Assembly (NCBI RefSeq): GCF_018861045.1
Contig: NZ_JAHKQJ010000005.1
Location: 124,001 to 188,000 of the forward strand
Reading direction: 5' to 3'
DNA: 64,000 nucleotides
Source of the DNA: Octadecabacter sp. B2R22
Lineage (GTDB): Bacteria; Pseudomonadota; Alphaproteobacteria; Rhodobacterales; Rhodobacteraceae
The translations under genes and the position numbers were made by a program. A model generated the notes under the pieces. The model worked only from the letters and a program-made list of their open reading frames with translations, was not told the origin of the DNA and ran no database searches. Of the stretch, positions 9,640-17,272 are shown piece after piece (within the stretch, counting starts at the first letter, position 1; each line of letters begins with the position of its first letter).

Positions 9640-9691
9640 GGTCTTTCCTCTCAATGCGCCGGACGGATGGGGGCATTAGGGGATTAACCCG

Positions 9692-9782
9692 TGACCTTCC
9701 CTCCGCCGGTTTTAACCGGTTCAGGTTCAACGGGTCCGCCTGTGGCATCTCAGCTTCATATGAAGCCCCCCGAGGTGCCGAC
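9692..9782 (-). promoter_or_regulatory. TPP riboswitch (THI element) controlling thiBPQ
   Basis: Read on the minus strand, this leader holds the two conserved blocks of the thi box: GCTGAGATGCC (CTGAGA at 9748-9753) and ACCCGTTGAACCTGA (9721-9735), followed by the CCGGTTAAAACCGG helix and GGAGGGA. The first arm GGCACCTCGGGGGG pairs around the first block. It ends about 50 bases before the thiB ATG. By family precedent, TPP binding lowers expression of the importer. The exact switching helix (ribosome-site masking or termination) was not resolved by eye. Confidence 0.95.
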
Positions 9783-9854
9783 AGACCTAGGACGTTCCCT
9801 CAGACTTGGCAAGGGGGGCCTGTCGGGCTAGACCACGCCCAAAGGAGCCTTTCC

Positions 9855-10958
9855 ATGTCGATCAACAGCTACGGTCATCTTTTCCGCGTCACCACTTGGG
9901 GCGAAAGCCACGGACCCGCGCTTGGCGCGACGGTTGATGGCTGCCCTCCCGGTGTGTCGCTGACAGCACCGATGATCCAGCAATGGCTTGATAAACGCCG
10001 CCCAGGTCAAAACAAGATGACCACCCAGCGCAACGAACCCGATGCTGTCGAAATCCTGTCTGGTGTGTTTGAGGACACGACGACAGGTACGCCAATCCAA
10101 TTGATGATCAAAAACACCGATCAGCGTTCCAAGGATTACGGCGACATCGCCAACACGTTCCGCCCCGGCCATGCAGATATCACGTACCACCAGAAATATG
10201 GTTTGCGCGACTATCGTGGCGGTGGCCGCTCATCGGCGCGCGAAACTGCGGCACGTGTTGCGGCCGGCGGTGTGGCGCGCGAAGCGATCAAAGCGATTGC
10301 CCCAAACGTCGAGATCAAAGGCTACATGGTTCAAATGGGCGAAAAGCACATCGACCGAAACCGGTTCGATTGGAACACCATCGATGGCAACGATTTCTGG
10401 TGCCCTGATGCAGGTGCTGTTTCCGAATGGACTGACTACCTCAATTGGTTGCGCAAGGATGATCACAACTCTGTCGGTGCGATGATCGAAGTCGTGGCGC
10501 GCAATGTGCCAGCGGGCATCGGCGCACCTGTTTACGGCAAGTTAGACACTGATTTGTCCGCCGCGATGATGTCCATCAACGCTGTGAAAGGTGTCGAGAT
10601 TGGCGAAGGCATGGCCGCCGCAGCGCTGACCGGTCGTGAGAATGCCGACGAAATCTTTATGGGTCTAAATGGGCCGGAATATTCCAGCAACCATGCTGGT
10701 GGTATATTGGGTGGTATTTCTACTGGTCAGGATATTGTGGTTCGCTTCGCAGTAAAACCTACGTCGTCGATCCTTAGCCCACGTGCGTCGATCCGTATGG
10801 ACGGCTCTCCAACTGAAGTGGTGACAAAGGGCCGGCACGATCCATGTGTTGGTATTCGTGCCGTACCCGTTGGTGAGGCCATGATGGCCGCCGTCATCCT
10901 CGATCACATCCTTCTGGACCGAGGACAAACAGGCGGCACGCGCGGCCAGATCGGTTAG
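9855..10958 (+). CDS. aroC: Chorismate synthase
   Basis: Last enzyme of the shikimate pathway (367 aa); it converts 5-enolpyruvylshikimate-3-phosphate to chorismate with reduced FMN. The start is the ATG after AAAGGAGCC, giving [20 protein letters not shown], where GESHG is the family signature. [23 protein letters not shown] and the late D-G-R-H-D-P motif (KGRHDPCVG) are all present. It is transcribed away from the thiB riboswitch. Its stop overlaps the stop of the convergent thioredoxin-like gene by four bases (TTAG), with no terminator between them. Confidence 0.96.
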   Translation: MSINSYGHLFRVTTWGESHGPALGATVDGCPPGVSLTAPMIQQWLDKRRPGQNKMTTQRNEPDAVEILSGVFEDTTTGTPIQLMIKNTDQRSKDYGDIANTFRPGHADITYHQKYGLRDYRGGGRSSARETAARVAAGGVAREAIKAIAPNVEIKGYMVQMGEKHIDRNRFDWNTIDGNDFWCPDAGAVSEWTDYLNWLRKDDHNSVGAMIEVVARNVPAGIGAPVYGKLDTDLSAAMMSINAVKGVEIGEGMAAAALTGRENADEIFMGLNGPEYSSNHAGGILGGISTGQDIVVRFAVKPTSSILSPRASIRMDGSPTEVVTKGRHDPCVGIRAVPVGEAMMAAVILDHILLDRGQTGGTRGQIG

Positions 10959-11365
10959 GCTGTCGCTGCGTTCAATGCGACATCCATAAGCTCCTGAATG
11001 TCGGCAGGTCTTGTTCCAGCGACGATACGACCAAGCTCGGCTTCGCCTTTCAGAACGACCAATGTCGAGCGACGTGGGATGTTCAAATCGTTGACCAACT
11101 GCGAACGGCCGAATTCGTCCCAATCCACATCGATAAACGTAATTGCGTCGTCATAGGCACCGTTGTCCGCTTTGATACTGTTGATAACGCGTTCCTGAGC
11201 ACGGCACGTTGTGCACCAAGACGCTTTGAAATCAAGGAAGACAGTCTCGCCTGCGGCCAAACGTTCTTGAACCAGCCCTTCAGTGTAGGGCAAGCCAGCA
11301 GCCTGCGCGGCAAATGGAATCAGTGTGGTGGCGCCTGCGGCGACCAAGAAGTCTCTGCGTTTCAT
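10955..11365 (-). CDS. Periplasmic thioredoxin-like protein with Tat signal
   Basis: A 136-aa thioredoxin-fold protein. I chose the ATG after AAGGA; it gives [22 protein letters not shown], a twin-arginine signal. The longer upstream frame has no ribosome site. The active site is WCTTC (CxxC), with the surrounding FLDFKASWC and VIDVDWDEF-type strand typical of DsbD C-terminal-like or thioredoxin domains. It lies 13 bases downstream of a CcdA-like gene on the same strand, suggesting that CcdA supplies electrons across the membrane to this protein. The periplasmic client is unknown. Confidence 0.85.
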   Translation of the reverse strand: MKRRDFLVAAGATTLIPFAAQAAGLPYTEGLVQERLAAGETVFLDFKASWCTTCRAQERVINSIKADNGAYDDAITFIDVDWDEFGRSQLVNDLNIPRRSTLVVLKGEAELGRIVAGTRPADIQELMDVALNAATA

Positions 11366-11378
11366 ATGGTATTCCTTT

Positions 11379-12092
11379 CTAAAAACGGACCGAAAGATCC
11401 TGTAGCCAGTATGGGAGAGTATCGAGAAGCCAGATTTCGGCGTATTTATGCAGCCCCAAGGCAAGCACGAGACCGGTGAGGATAAACAGCGCCCCCATTG
11501 CCGGGCGCGCCTTGGCGGCCGTTGTACGCAGCCAATCGCGGCGATTGCGGATCGCAGCCTGTGCACCGTAAGCCAGCAAAAAAATGATGGTTGAGATACC
11601 GAAGGCGAAGAACAGCATGATCAGCGTCGCCCAACCGAGGCTTTCGCCGGTGGACGCCAATGCAATAGCACCACCAAGGGTCGGGCCGACACAAGGGACC
11701 CAAACAGCCCCCAAAAGCATCCCGCCCAAAAACTGGCCGCGCAAACCATTGCGGTCTAGATCATCAAGTTGTTCGTCTGCAGCCGTAGCCATTCCGCCTG
11801 TTACAGATGCAAACTTATCGGCAAAGCGCGGCACCAGCATCATGACGCCGAAGGCAATCATCAACAGTGCCCCAACGAAGGCGACCGCATCTGTATCAAC
11901 GCCAAGGGCCCGCCCGAACGCGGCAATACCAACACCTAGCAAAACAAAAGAAAGGCTAAGCCCAGAGCACAGCGCAAGGGGGCCAGCGCGACTTACCTGC
12001 AACGCGCTTGCCAGTACAATTGGCAAGATCGGCAGGACGCATGGGTTGATCAAAGTCAGCAACCCAGCAACATATGCGAATATCAATTCCAT
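11379..12092 (-). CDS. CcdA-family membrane thiol transporter
   Basis: A 237-aa polytopic membrane protein with six predicted helices, of the CcdA/DsbD-beta family, which carry reducing equivalents from cytoplasmic thioredoxin to the periplasm. The paired Cys sites are INPCVLPILP in helix one and VWVPCVGPTLGG in helix four, both with the characteristic flanking prolines. It is the first gene of a two-gene unit with the Tat-exported thioredoxin-like protein. A role in cytochrome c maturation or periplasmic disulfide reduction is likely; no heme-handling genes are adjacent to decide between them. Confidence 0.88.
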   Translation of the reverse strand: MELIFAYVAGLLTLINPCVLPILPIVLASALQVSRAGPLALCSGLSLSFVLLGVGIAAFGRALGVDTDAVAFVGALLMIAFGVMMLVPRFADKFASVTGGMATAADEQLDDLDRNGLRGQFLGGMLLGAVWVPCVGPTLGGAIALASTGESLGWATLIMLFFAFGISTIIFLLAYGAQAAIRNRRDWLRTTAAKARPAMGALFILTGLVLALGLHKYAEIWLLDTLPYWLQDLSVRF

Positions 12093-12130
12093 CGCGGAAA
12101 TCTATGCCGCGCTAGACCTTCACTGTCACT

Positions 12131-13018
12131 TCACAAGGACGTTGGTTTTTGTTTCGACAATTGAACGGCCAAGATGCCCCCCGTGATAATCAAAACACCG
12201 ATGACATCCATCGAACCGAGCTTTTCGCCCAACAATACTGCCGCGATCAGGACCCCAAAAAACGGCGTAAGGAAGTGGAAGACGGCAGCAGGTGTCGCGC
12301 CAATTCGGTCAACCAACATGAACCAAATCAATGTCGCCCCTAAACCCGGCACGATCACGGTGTATGTGAATGCGACGCCCAATTGCCACGTCCACGTGAC
12401 ATCAAACGTTTCAAACGCGAGCGCAGGCAACCACAGGACGGCACTGCCGACAAGCATCTGCAAAGACACCACCATCAAGAAGTTTCCGCCAGATGATGCA
12501 CCGCGTACAGCGAGCGTTGCCACAGTCAGAGACACAACACTGATTGCGCAGAGTCCGACCCCGTAAAGGTCTACCTCGCCTTGCAATCGTGCGCCCATGA
12601 TCAATGCAACGCCCAGAACACCTGCCAACAGTCCAGCGATGCCTAATGGGCGGATGGTTTCTCGATAAATCGCCCAGCCAGCAAACGCCGCCAGAAGGGG
12701 CATGGTGGATGCGATGATCGACGCAAGTGACGCTTCAACAGTCTGCATGGCGATAAAGTTCAGGCCAAGATAAAGACCGTTTTGCGCGATGCCGAACACC
12801 ACGACTGCGATCCACTGCTTTCGGGTCAAATGCCAGCTTTGACCGAGCCAGAGTGCAATCACGAGGCCGATCACCCCTGATGCTAGAAACCGCAAAGCGA
12901 GCGCATGTAGAGGCGGCGCGTATTGAACGATTACGCGTGCTGATGTGAATGCCGAGGCCCACATGATCCCAAACACCACACCCATAAGGATCGCTTCTCG
13001 GTCAATCTTGTTCATCAT
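12131..13018 (-). CDS. EamA/DMT-family transporter
   Basis: A 295-aa inner-membrane protein with ten predicted helices arranged as two EamA repeats. The repeat signature is seen in the first half around VEASLASIIASTMPLLAAF and in the second as IGATPAAVFHFLTPFFGVLIA. Members export or import small metabolites; the substrate is not readable. It lies 38 bases upstream of the CcdA-like gene on the same strand. The HU terminator lies just upstream of its start, so it probably has its own promoter or depends on read-through. Confidence 0.85.
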   Translation of the reverse strand: MMNKIDREAILMGVVFGIMWASAFTSARVIVQYAPPLHALALRFLASGVIGLVIALWLGQSWHLTRKQWIAVVVFGIAQNGLYLGLNFIAMQTVEASLASIIASTMPLLAAFAGWAIYRETIRPLGIAGLLAGVLGVALIMGARLQGEVDLYGVGLCAISVVSLTVATLAVRGASSGGNFLMVVSLQMLVGSAVLWLPALAFETFDVTWTWQLGVAFTYTVIVPGLGATLIWFMLVDRIGATPAAVFHFLTPFFGVLIAAVLLGEKLGSMDVIGVLIITGGILAVQLSKQKPTSL

Positions 13019-13028
13019 CTCTCCAACG

Positions 13029-13060
13029 AAAAAGGGTCGCCCAAATAGGCGACCCTTTCT
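13029..13060 (-). terminator. Intrinsic terminator after the HU gene
   Basis: A perfect 11-bp stem AAAGGGTCGCC/GGCGACCCTTT (13031-13041 and 13048-13058) with a six-base loop is followed, in the minus-strand direction, by a T-run. It lies about 20 bases after the HU stop codon and just upstream of the EamA start. Confidence 0.88.
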
Positions 13061-13079
13061 ATCGAAATGTAAACCAGCC

Positions 13080-13370
13080 TTAGCCGTTTACGCTGTCTTT
13101 CAGAGCTTTCGCAATTGTCATTTTGACAACTTTGTCTGCGTCTTTTTTGATCTGCTCACCCGTTGCTGGGTTGCGAACCATACGCTCTGGACGCTCACGG
13201 CAATAAATTTTGCCAACGCCTGGCAAAGTCACGGCACCACCGCCGGATACTTCGTCAGTGATCAGACCTGTGATCGCGTCCAGTGCTGCAGATGCGGACT
13301 TTTTGTCTGTGTCCATTTTTTCAGCAAGCGCTGCGACCAGCTGTGTCTTGGTCATTGGTTTCGTCGCCAT
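13080..13370 (-). CDS. HU-family DNA-binding protein
   Basis: A 96-aa nucleoid protein of the HU/IHF family. The start is the ATG after GAGGAGAAATACC, giving MATKPMTKTQLVAALAEKM. The DNA-contacting arm region reads GKIYCRERPERMVRNPATGEQIKKDADKVV-like, with the conserved RNP motif. HU bends and compacts DNA as a dimer. It is monocistronic, with its own terminator and an upstream A/T-rich region holding a 12-base palindrome (13417-13428). HU is preferred over IHF because the sequence lacks IHF-specific termini; alpha or beta type is not decided. Confidence 0.93.
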   Translation of the reverse strand: MATKPMTKTQLVAALAEKMDTDKKSASAALDAITGLITDEVSGGGAVTLPGVGKIYCRERPERMVRNPATGEQIKKDADKVVKMTIAKALKDSVNG

Positions 13371-13511
13371 GGTATTTCTCCTCGTTGATGCCCTATTAAA
13401 TGGGCTCATTACTTAGACAGTAAACTGTATGTCGCTATGTTCCACAACGAATAGTGGCACATTACAAGTGAAAAACTGCATATTGTGGGTAAAATCGCAA
13501 AAATACCTGCG

Positions 13512-14987
13512 TTAGAGGAAGGCAGTTTCCTCAAAAGATCGCAATTTCCGACTATGAATCCGCTCAAGCGGCATTTCGCGCAGGTGCTCCATCGCACGGA
13601 TTCCGATCATCAAATGGCGTGAAACCTGCGTTTTATAGAAGTCAGATGCCATACCGGGCAGCTTCAATTCTCCATGCAAAGGCTTGTCTGAAACACACAG
13701 CAAAGTGCCATAGGGCACGCGGAACCGGAAGCCGTTGGCAGCGATCGTTGCGCTTTCCATGTCCAGCCCAACCGCGCGAGATTGACTAAGCCGTTGCACG
13801 GGACCGGATTGATCGCGCAGTTCCCAGTTGCGGTTGTCAATGGTCGCAACCGTCCCAGTTCGCATGATCCGTTTCAACTCATAGCCCTTCAGTTCTGTCA
13901 CCTCCGCGACGGCATCTTCCAGAGCAATCTGAATTTCCGCAAGTGCAGGGATCGGCATCCAAACAGGCAAATCGTCGTCCAACACGTGGTCTTCCCGCAG
14001 GTAGCCGTGTGCCAGAACGAAATCACCTAACCGCTGCGAATTCCGTAAGCCGGCGCAATGCCCAACCATCAACCAAGCATGAGGGCGCAGAACCGCGATA
14101 TGATCTGTCGCGGTTTTGGCGTTGGATGGCCCGACCCCGATATTAACCAACGTGATTCCCGCCTGCCCGTCACGACACAAATGATAGGTCGGCATTTGCG
14201 GCAGTTTTTCCGGCACATTCAAAGGCGCGTCGGGATCGGTGATCACCTGATTACCAGTGCTAACAAAAGACGTGTACCCGCTGTTGGGATCGGCCAGCAT
14301 CTTGCGGGCGTAGGCTTCGAATTCTTCGACGTAGAACTGGTAATTTGTAAACAGCACATGGTTCTGAAAATGCTCAGCCTTGGTCGCCGTGTAGTGTTGC
14401 AAACGCGCCAGTGAATAATCGATCCGTTGAGCCGTAAACGGCGCAAGAGGGCTGGAGCCGTCTTGGTGATGGAAATCCAGACCATTTACGATGTCATCAT
14501 TTGTCGTCGTCAAATCCGGCACATCAAACACATCGCGCAGGGTATATTCCAAAGCCCCCTCTTGCGGGACAGCGATCTCACCAGACACAGCGAAATGCAT
14601 GGGCATAGGCGTGTTTGAGACGCCAATCACCACGGGTTCGTCATGGTTTTCGATCAACAAGCCAATCTGCTGTTGAAGGTATCCCTCGAACAGATCAGGC
14701 CGCGTGATCGTCGTTGAATAAATCCCGGGACCCGCAACGTGACCAAAGCTGAGCCGCGAATCCGTCTGGGCGTAGGTCGTCGTACGAATGCGGATTTCCG
14801 GATAGAACGCGCGGAACCTATTGTTTGGTCGTGCCCCTCCAACATTCTCCGCAAACGTCTTGGACAAAAAGTCTTGAGCGATCTTGTACAATTCTTGCAG
14901 CCGCTCAACGGCGGCAACGGGATCGCGAAATTCCTGTGCGGCGGGTGTTTCCGGCGACACGACCGGCAGATGTGCATGTGGTTTCAT
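13512..14987 (-). CDS. amn: AMP nucleosidase
   Basis: Hydrolyses AMP to adenine and ribose-5-phosphate in purine salvage. At 491 aa it is close to the E. coli enzyme (484 aa). The N-terminal part is Amn-specific (around NNRFRAFYPEIRIRTTTY), and the C-terminal part is a nucleoside-phosphorylase-like domain with VNIGVGPSNAKTATDHIAVLRP and GLDMESATIAANGFRFRVPYG. AGGAGG precedes the start. A GTG immediately before the chosen ATG is an equally possible first codon. The gene is divergent from the class II aldolase gene across about 200 bases. Confidence 0.94.
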   Translation of the reverse strand: MKPHAHLPVVSPETPAAQEFRDPVAAVERLQELYKIAQDFLSKTFAENVGGARPNNRFRAFYPEIRIRTTTYAQTDSRLSFGHVAGPGIYSTTITRPDLFEGYLQQQIGLLIENHDEPVVIGVSNTPMPMHFAVSGEIAVPQEGALEYTLRDVFDVPDLTTTNDDIVNGLDFHHQDGSSPLAPFTAQRIDYSLARLQHYTATKAEHFQNHVLFTNYQFYVEEFEAYARKMLADPNSGYTSFVSTGNQVITDPDAPLNVPEKLPQMPTYHLCRDGQAGITLVNIGVGPSNAKTATDHIAVLRPHAWLMVGHCAGLRNSQRLGDFVLAHGYLREDHVLDDDLPVWMPIPALAEIQIALEDAVAEVTELKGYELKRIMRTGTVATIDNRNWELRDQSGPVQRLSQSRAVGLDMESATIAANGFRFRVPYGTLLCVSDKPLHGELKLPGMASDFYKTQVSRHLMIGIRAMEHLREMPLERIHSRKLRSFEETAFL

Positions 14988-15190
14988 CACGGCGAGACCC
15001 TCCTGTTTCCGATGGTATCTGTCCCAAATAAAAACGCCGCATGAAGCGCGCGGCGAAGGTAACTGACAGACATTCTGATCATCCTGAAACGTGGCACTGC
15101 TTTGTGATGTTATCAAGACCTGCTCTTACGTCGTTTTCAGGCTAGCCATGTCGCAAGAAACGGTGTTGGCTCCCCTCAGGAGGCACTGCA

Positions 15191-15946
15191 ATGTCCGTTT
15201 CATCCCTGCGCCCAAACCTTGATCATCTTCAAGACCGCATTGATCTTGCGGCCGCGTTCCGTTGGACGGCTCGCTTGAACATGCACGAAGGCGTCGCGAA
15301 CCACTTCAGCCTTGCGATCAATGATGATGGAACGCGGTTCCTGATGAACCCTAACCAAATGCATTTTTCGCGCATCAAGGCGTCCGACATGATCGAAGTC
15401 GACGCGAATGACCCTTCGACATTGACCGGACCAAATGCGCCAGATCCAACTGCATGGGGCTTGCACGGCGGAATTCACCGTCATTGCCCACATGCCCGCT
15501 GCGCCATGCACGTTCATTCGATTCATGCGACTGTTCTGGCCACGTTAAAAGACAGCAGCCTTCTGCCGATTGACCAAAATTGCGCGACCTTCTTCAACCG
15601 CTATGTCATCGACGACCATTACGGCGGGCTCGCGTTTGAGGAAGAAGGCGAACGGTGCGCGGAGCTCCTTGGTGATCCGAAAAAGAAAGTCATGATCATG
15701 GGCAACCATGGCATTATGATCATGGGCGCCACGGTCGCGGAAACCTTTAACCGTCTGTATTATTTTGAACGCGCCGCCGAAACCTACATCCGTGCGCTTC
15801 AAACAGGCCAACCCTTGCGCGTGTTATCAGACGAGATCGCGGAAAAAACCGCGCAAGAGCTCGAAGATTACCCTGAACAAGACGAACGCCACTTGGCCGA
15901 GCTCAAGGCCATTCTGGACGAAGAAGGCTCTAACTATGCGGGATAG
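15191..15946 (+). CDS. Class II aldolase/adducin family protein
   Basis: A 251-aa member of the AraD/FucA/adducin fold, in which metal-binding His residues catalyse retro-aldol cleavage, decarboxylation or epimerisation. The first HxH-type site is CAMHVHS near residue 110 and the later metal His is in MGNHGIMIMG. A strong ribosome site (CAGGAGGC) precedes the ATG. It lies 99 bases upstream of an acyl-CoA dehydrogenase gene on the same strand, with a hairpin in between. The context suggests a role in catabolism of a hydroxylated or branched substrate. The exact reaction is unknown. Confidence 0.85.
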   Translation: MSVSSLRPNLDHLQDRIDLAAAFRWTARLNMHEGVANHFSLAINDDGTRFLMNPNQMHFSRIKASDMIEVDANDPSTLTGPNAPDPTAWGLHGGIHRHCPHARCAMHVHSIHATVLATLKDSSLLPIDQNCATFFNRYVIDDHYGGLAFEEEGERCAELLGDPKKKVMIMGNHGIMIMGATVAETFNRLYYFERAAETYIRALQTGQPLRVLSDEIAEKTAQELEDYPEQDERHLAELKAILDEEGSNYAG

Positions 15947-15991
15947 GATCTTTTTTGAGAACCTGAGACGCTGGACCAGCACGCGTCGCCT

Positions 15992-16027
15992 AGGGAGAGG
16001 ATACAGGATTTAACCCTGTAATTCCCT
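15992..16027 (+). promoter_or_regulatory. Hairpin upstream of the acyl-CoA dehydrogenase gene
   Basis: An imperfect dyad with outer arms AGGGA/TCCCT and inner arms TACAGG/CCTGTA around ATTTAAC lies 46 bases after the aldolase stop and 18 bases before the acyl-CoA dehydrogenase ATG. No T-run follows, so it is more likely a processing or stability element, or an operator, than a terminator. Function is inferred only. Confidence 0.5.
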
Positions 16028-16045
16028 CTATCTAAGGTACATCCA

Positions 16046-17209
16046 ATGACTATTTACGGCCTCACTGACGAACACACTATGATCGCGGATACCGTCCGCA
16101 GTTTTGTTGAAAACGAAATCTACCCGCATGAAGACCTTGTGGAACGCACCGGCGAAGTTCCCCAAGAAATCGCGGACGACATCAAACGCAAAACCAAAGA
16201 ACTAGGGTTCTACGCCTGCAACTTTCCTGAAAGCGCCGGTGGCGCGGGCCTAAACCATGTGGAATTTGCTTTGGTCGAACGTGAACTGGGTCGAGGGTCT
16301 ATGGCCCTCAACCATTTCTTTGGCCGCCCTCAAAACATTCTAATGGCCTGCGAAGGTGAGCAAATCGAACGCTATCGTGATCCAGCAATCCAAGGGGACC
16401 GCATGGATGCTCTCGCCATGACGGAACCAGGTGCCGGGTCCGACATTCGCGGCATGAAATGTTCAGCCGTGCGTGATGGTGGTGATTGGGTCTTGAACGG
16501 GACGAAACACTTTATCTCCGGCGCGGATCATGCGGATTTCATAATCGTCTTTGTGGCCACCGGCGAAGATCAGACCCCCCGCGGCCCCAAGAAACGGATC
16601 ACCACATTCCTTGTTGATCGCGGCACGCCCGGTTTCACCATCCGTGACGGGTATAAATCTGTATCGCACCGTGGTTACAAAAACATGATCCTCGAATTTG
16701 ACGATTGCCGCCTACCAGACGCGCAGGTTCTGGGGGAAGTCGACGGCGGTTTTGCTGTAATGAACGAATGGCTTTATGCGACTCGCATCACAGTTGCGAC
16801 CATGTCCGTCGGCCGCGCCAGACGCGTTTTTGATTACGCGCTGGATTATGCCGCTGAGCGTGAACAATTCGGGCAGAAGATCGGCAAGTTTCAAGGCATC
16901 AGCTTTCAGATCGCCGATATGATTACCGAAATTGACGCCGCGGACTTGCTGACACTCGCCGCCGCAGATCGGCTGGATAAGGGCCTACCCGCGAACCGTG
17001 AGATCGCGAGTGCGAAACTATATGCCTCCGAAATGCTGTCTCGGGTGACTGATGCCACGATTCAAATCCACGGCGGAATGGGCCTTATGAATGATTACCC
17101 CCTTGAAAGGTTCTGGCGCGACGCACGTGTTGAACGCATCTGGGACGGCACATCGGAAATTCAGCGTCACATCATCAGCCGTGAATTGCTTCGTGCGTTA
17201 GGAGCCTAA
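16046..17209 (+). CDS. Acyl-CoA dehydrogenase
   Basis: A 387-aa FAD enzyme of the acyl-CoA dehydrogenase superfamily, with N-terminal helical, middle beta and C-terminal helical domains. Family motifs seen are MTEPGAGSDIRGM (FAD/substrate loop), NGTKHFISGADHADF in the middle domain, and the late YPLERFWRDARVERIWDGTSEIQRHIISREL. Its neighbours, an NDP-forming acyl-CoA synthetase and a CaiD-like hydratase, resemble a carnitine/crotonobetaine-type or short-chain acyl-CoA pathway, so a CaiA-like role is possible but not proven. Weak ribosome site (AAGGTAC) about 8 bases before the ATG. Confidence 0.9.
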   Translation: MTIYGLTDEHTMIADTVRSFVENEIYPHEDLVERTGEVPQEIADDIKRKTKELGFYACNFPESAGGAGLNHVEFALVERELGRGSMALNHFFGRPQNILMACEGEQIERYRDPAIQGDRMDALAMTEPGAGSDIRGMKCSAVRDGGDWVLNGTKHFISGADHADFIIVFVATGEDQTPRGPKKRITTFLVDRGTPGFTIRDGYKSVSHRGYKNMILEFDDCRLPDAQVLGEVDGGFAVMNEWLYATRITVATMSVGRARRVFDYALDYAAEREQFGQKIGKFQGISFQIADMITEIDAADLLTLAAADRLDKGLPANREIASAKLYASEMLSRVTDATIQIHGGMGLMNDYPLERFWRDARVERIWDGTSEIQRHIISRELLRALGA

Positions 17210-17212
17210 ACT

Positions 17213-17272
17213 ATGAACATCGTTATTCATCGCATCCCTGATGCGGGTGGTGGTCGAGGTTTATGCACATGA
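17213..17272 (+). CDS. Possible 19-codon upstream ORF coupled to the acyl-CoA synthetase gene
   Basis: An ATG with AGGAG about 9 bases upstream opens a 19-codon frame (MNIVIHRIPDAGGGRGLCT) whose TGA overlaps the ATG at 17269 of the acyl-CoA synthetase gene as ATGA. A short perfect hairpin, CGCATC-CCT-GATGCG (17231-17245), lies inside it. The arrangement fits a coupling leader, but the frame is short and may be chance. Confidence 0.27.
   Translation: MNIVIHRIPDAGGGRGLCT

Noticed and set aside
9654-9854. Extended aroC start
   Set aside because: The extra codons run through the riboswitch DNA and the family starts at MSINSYGH.
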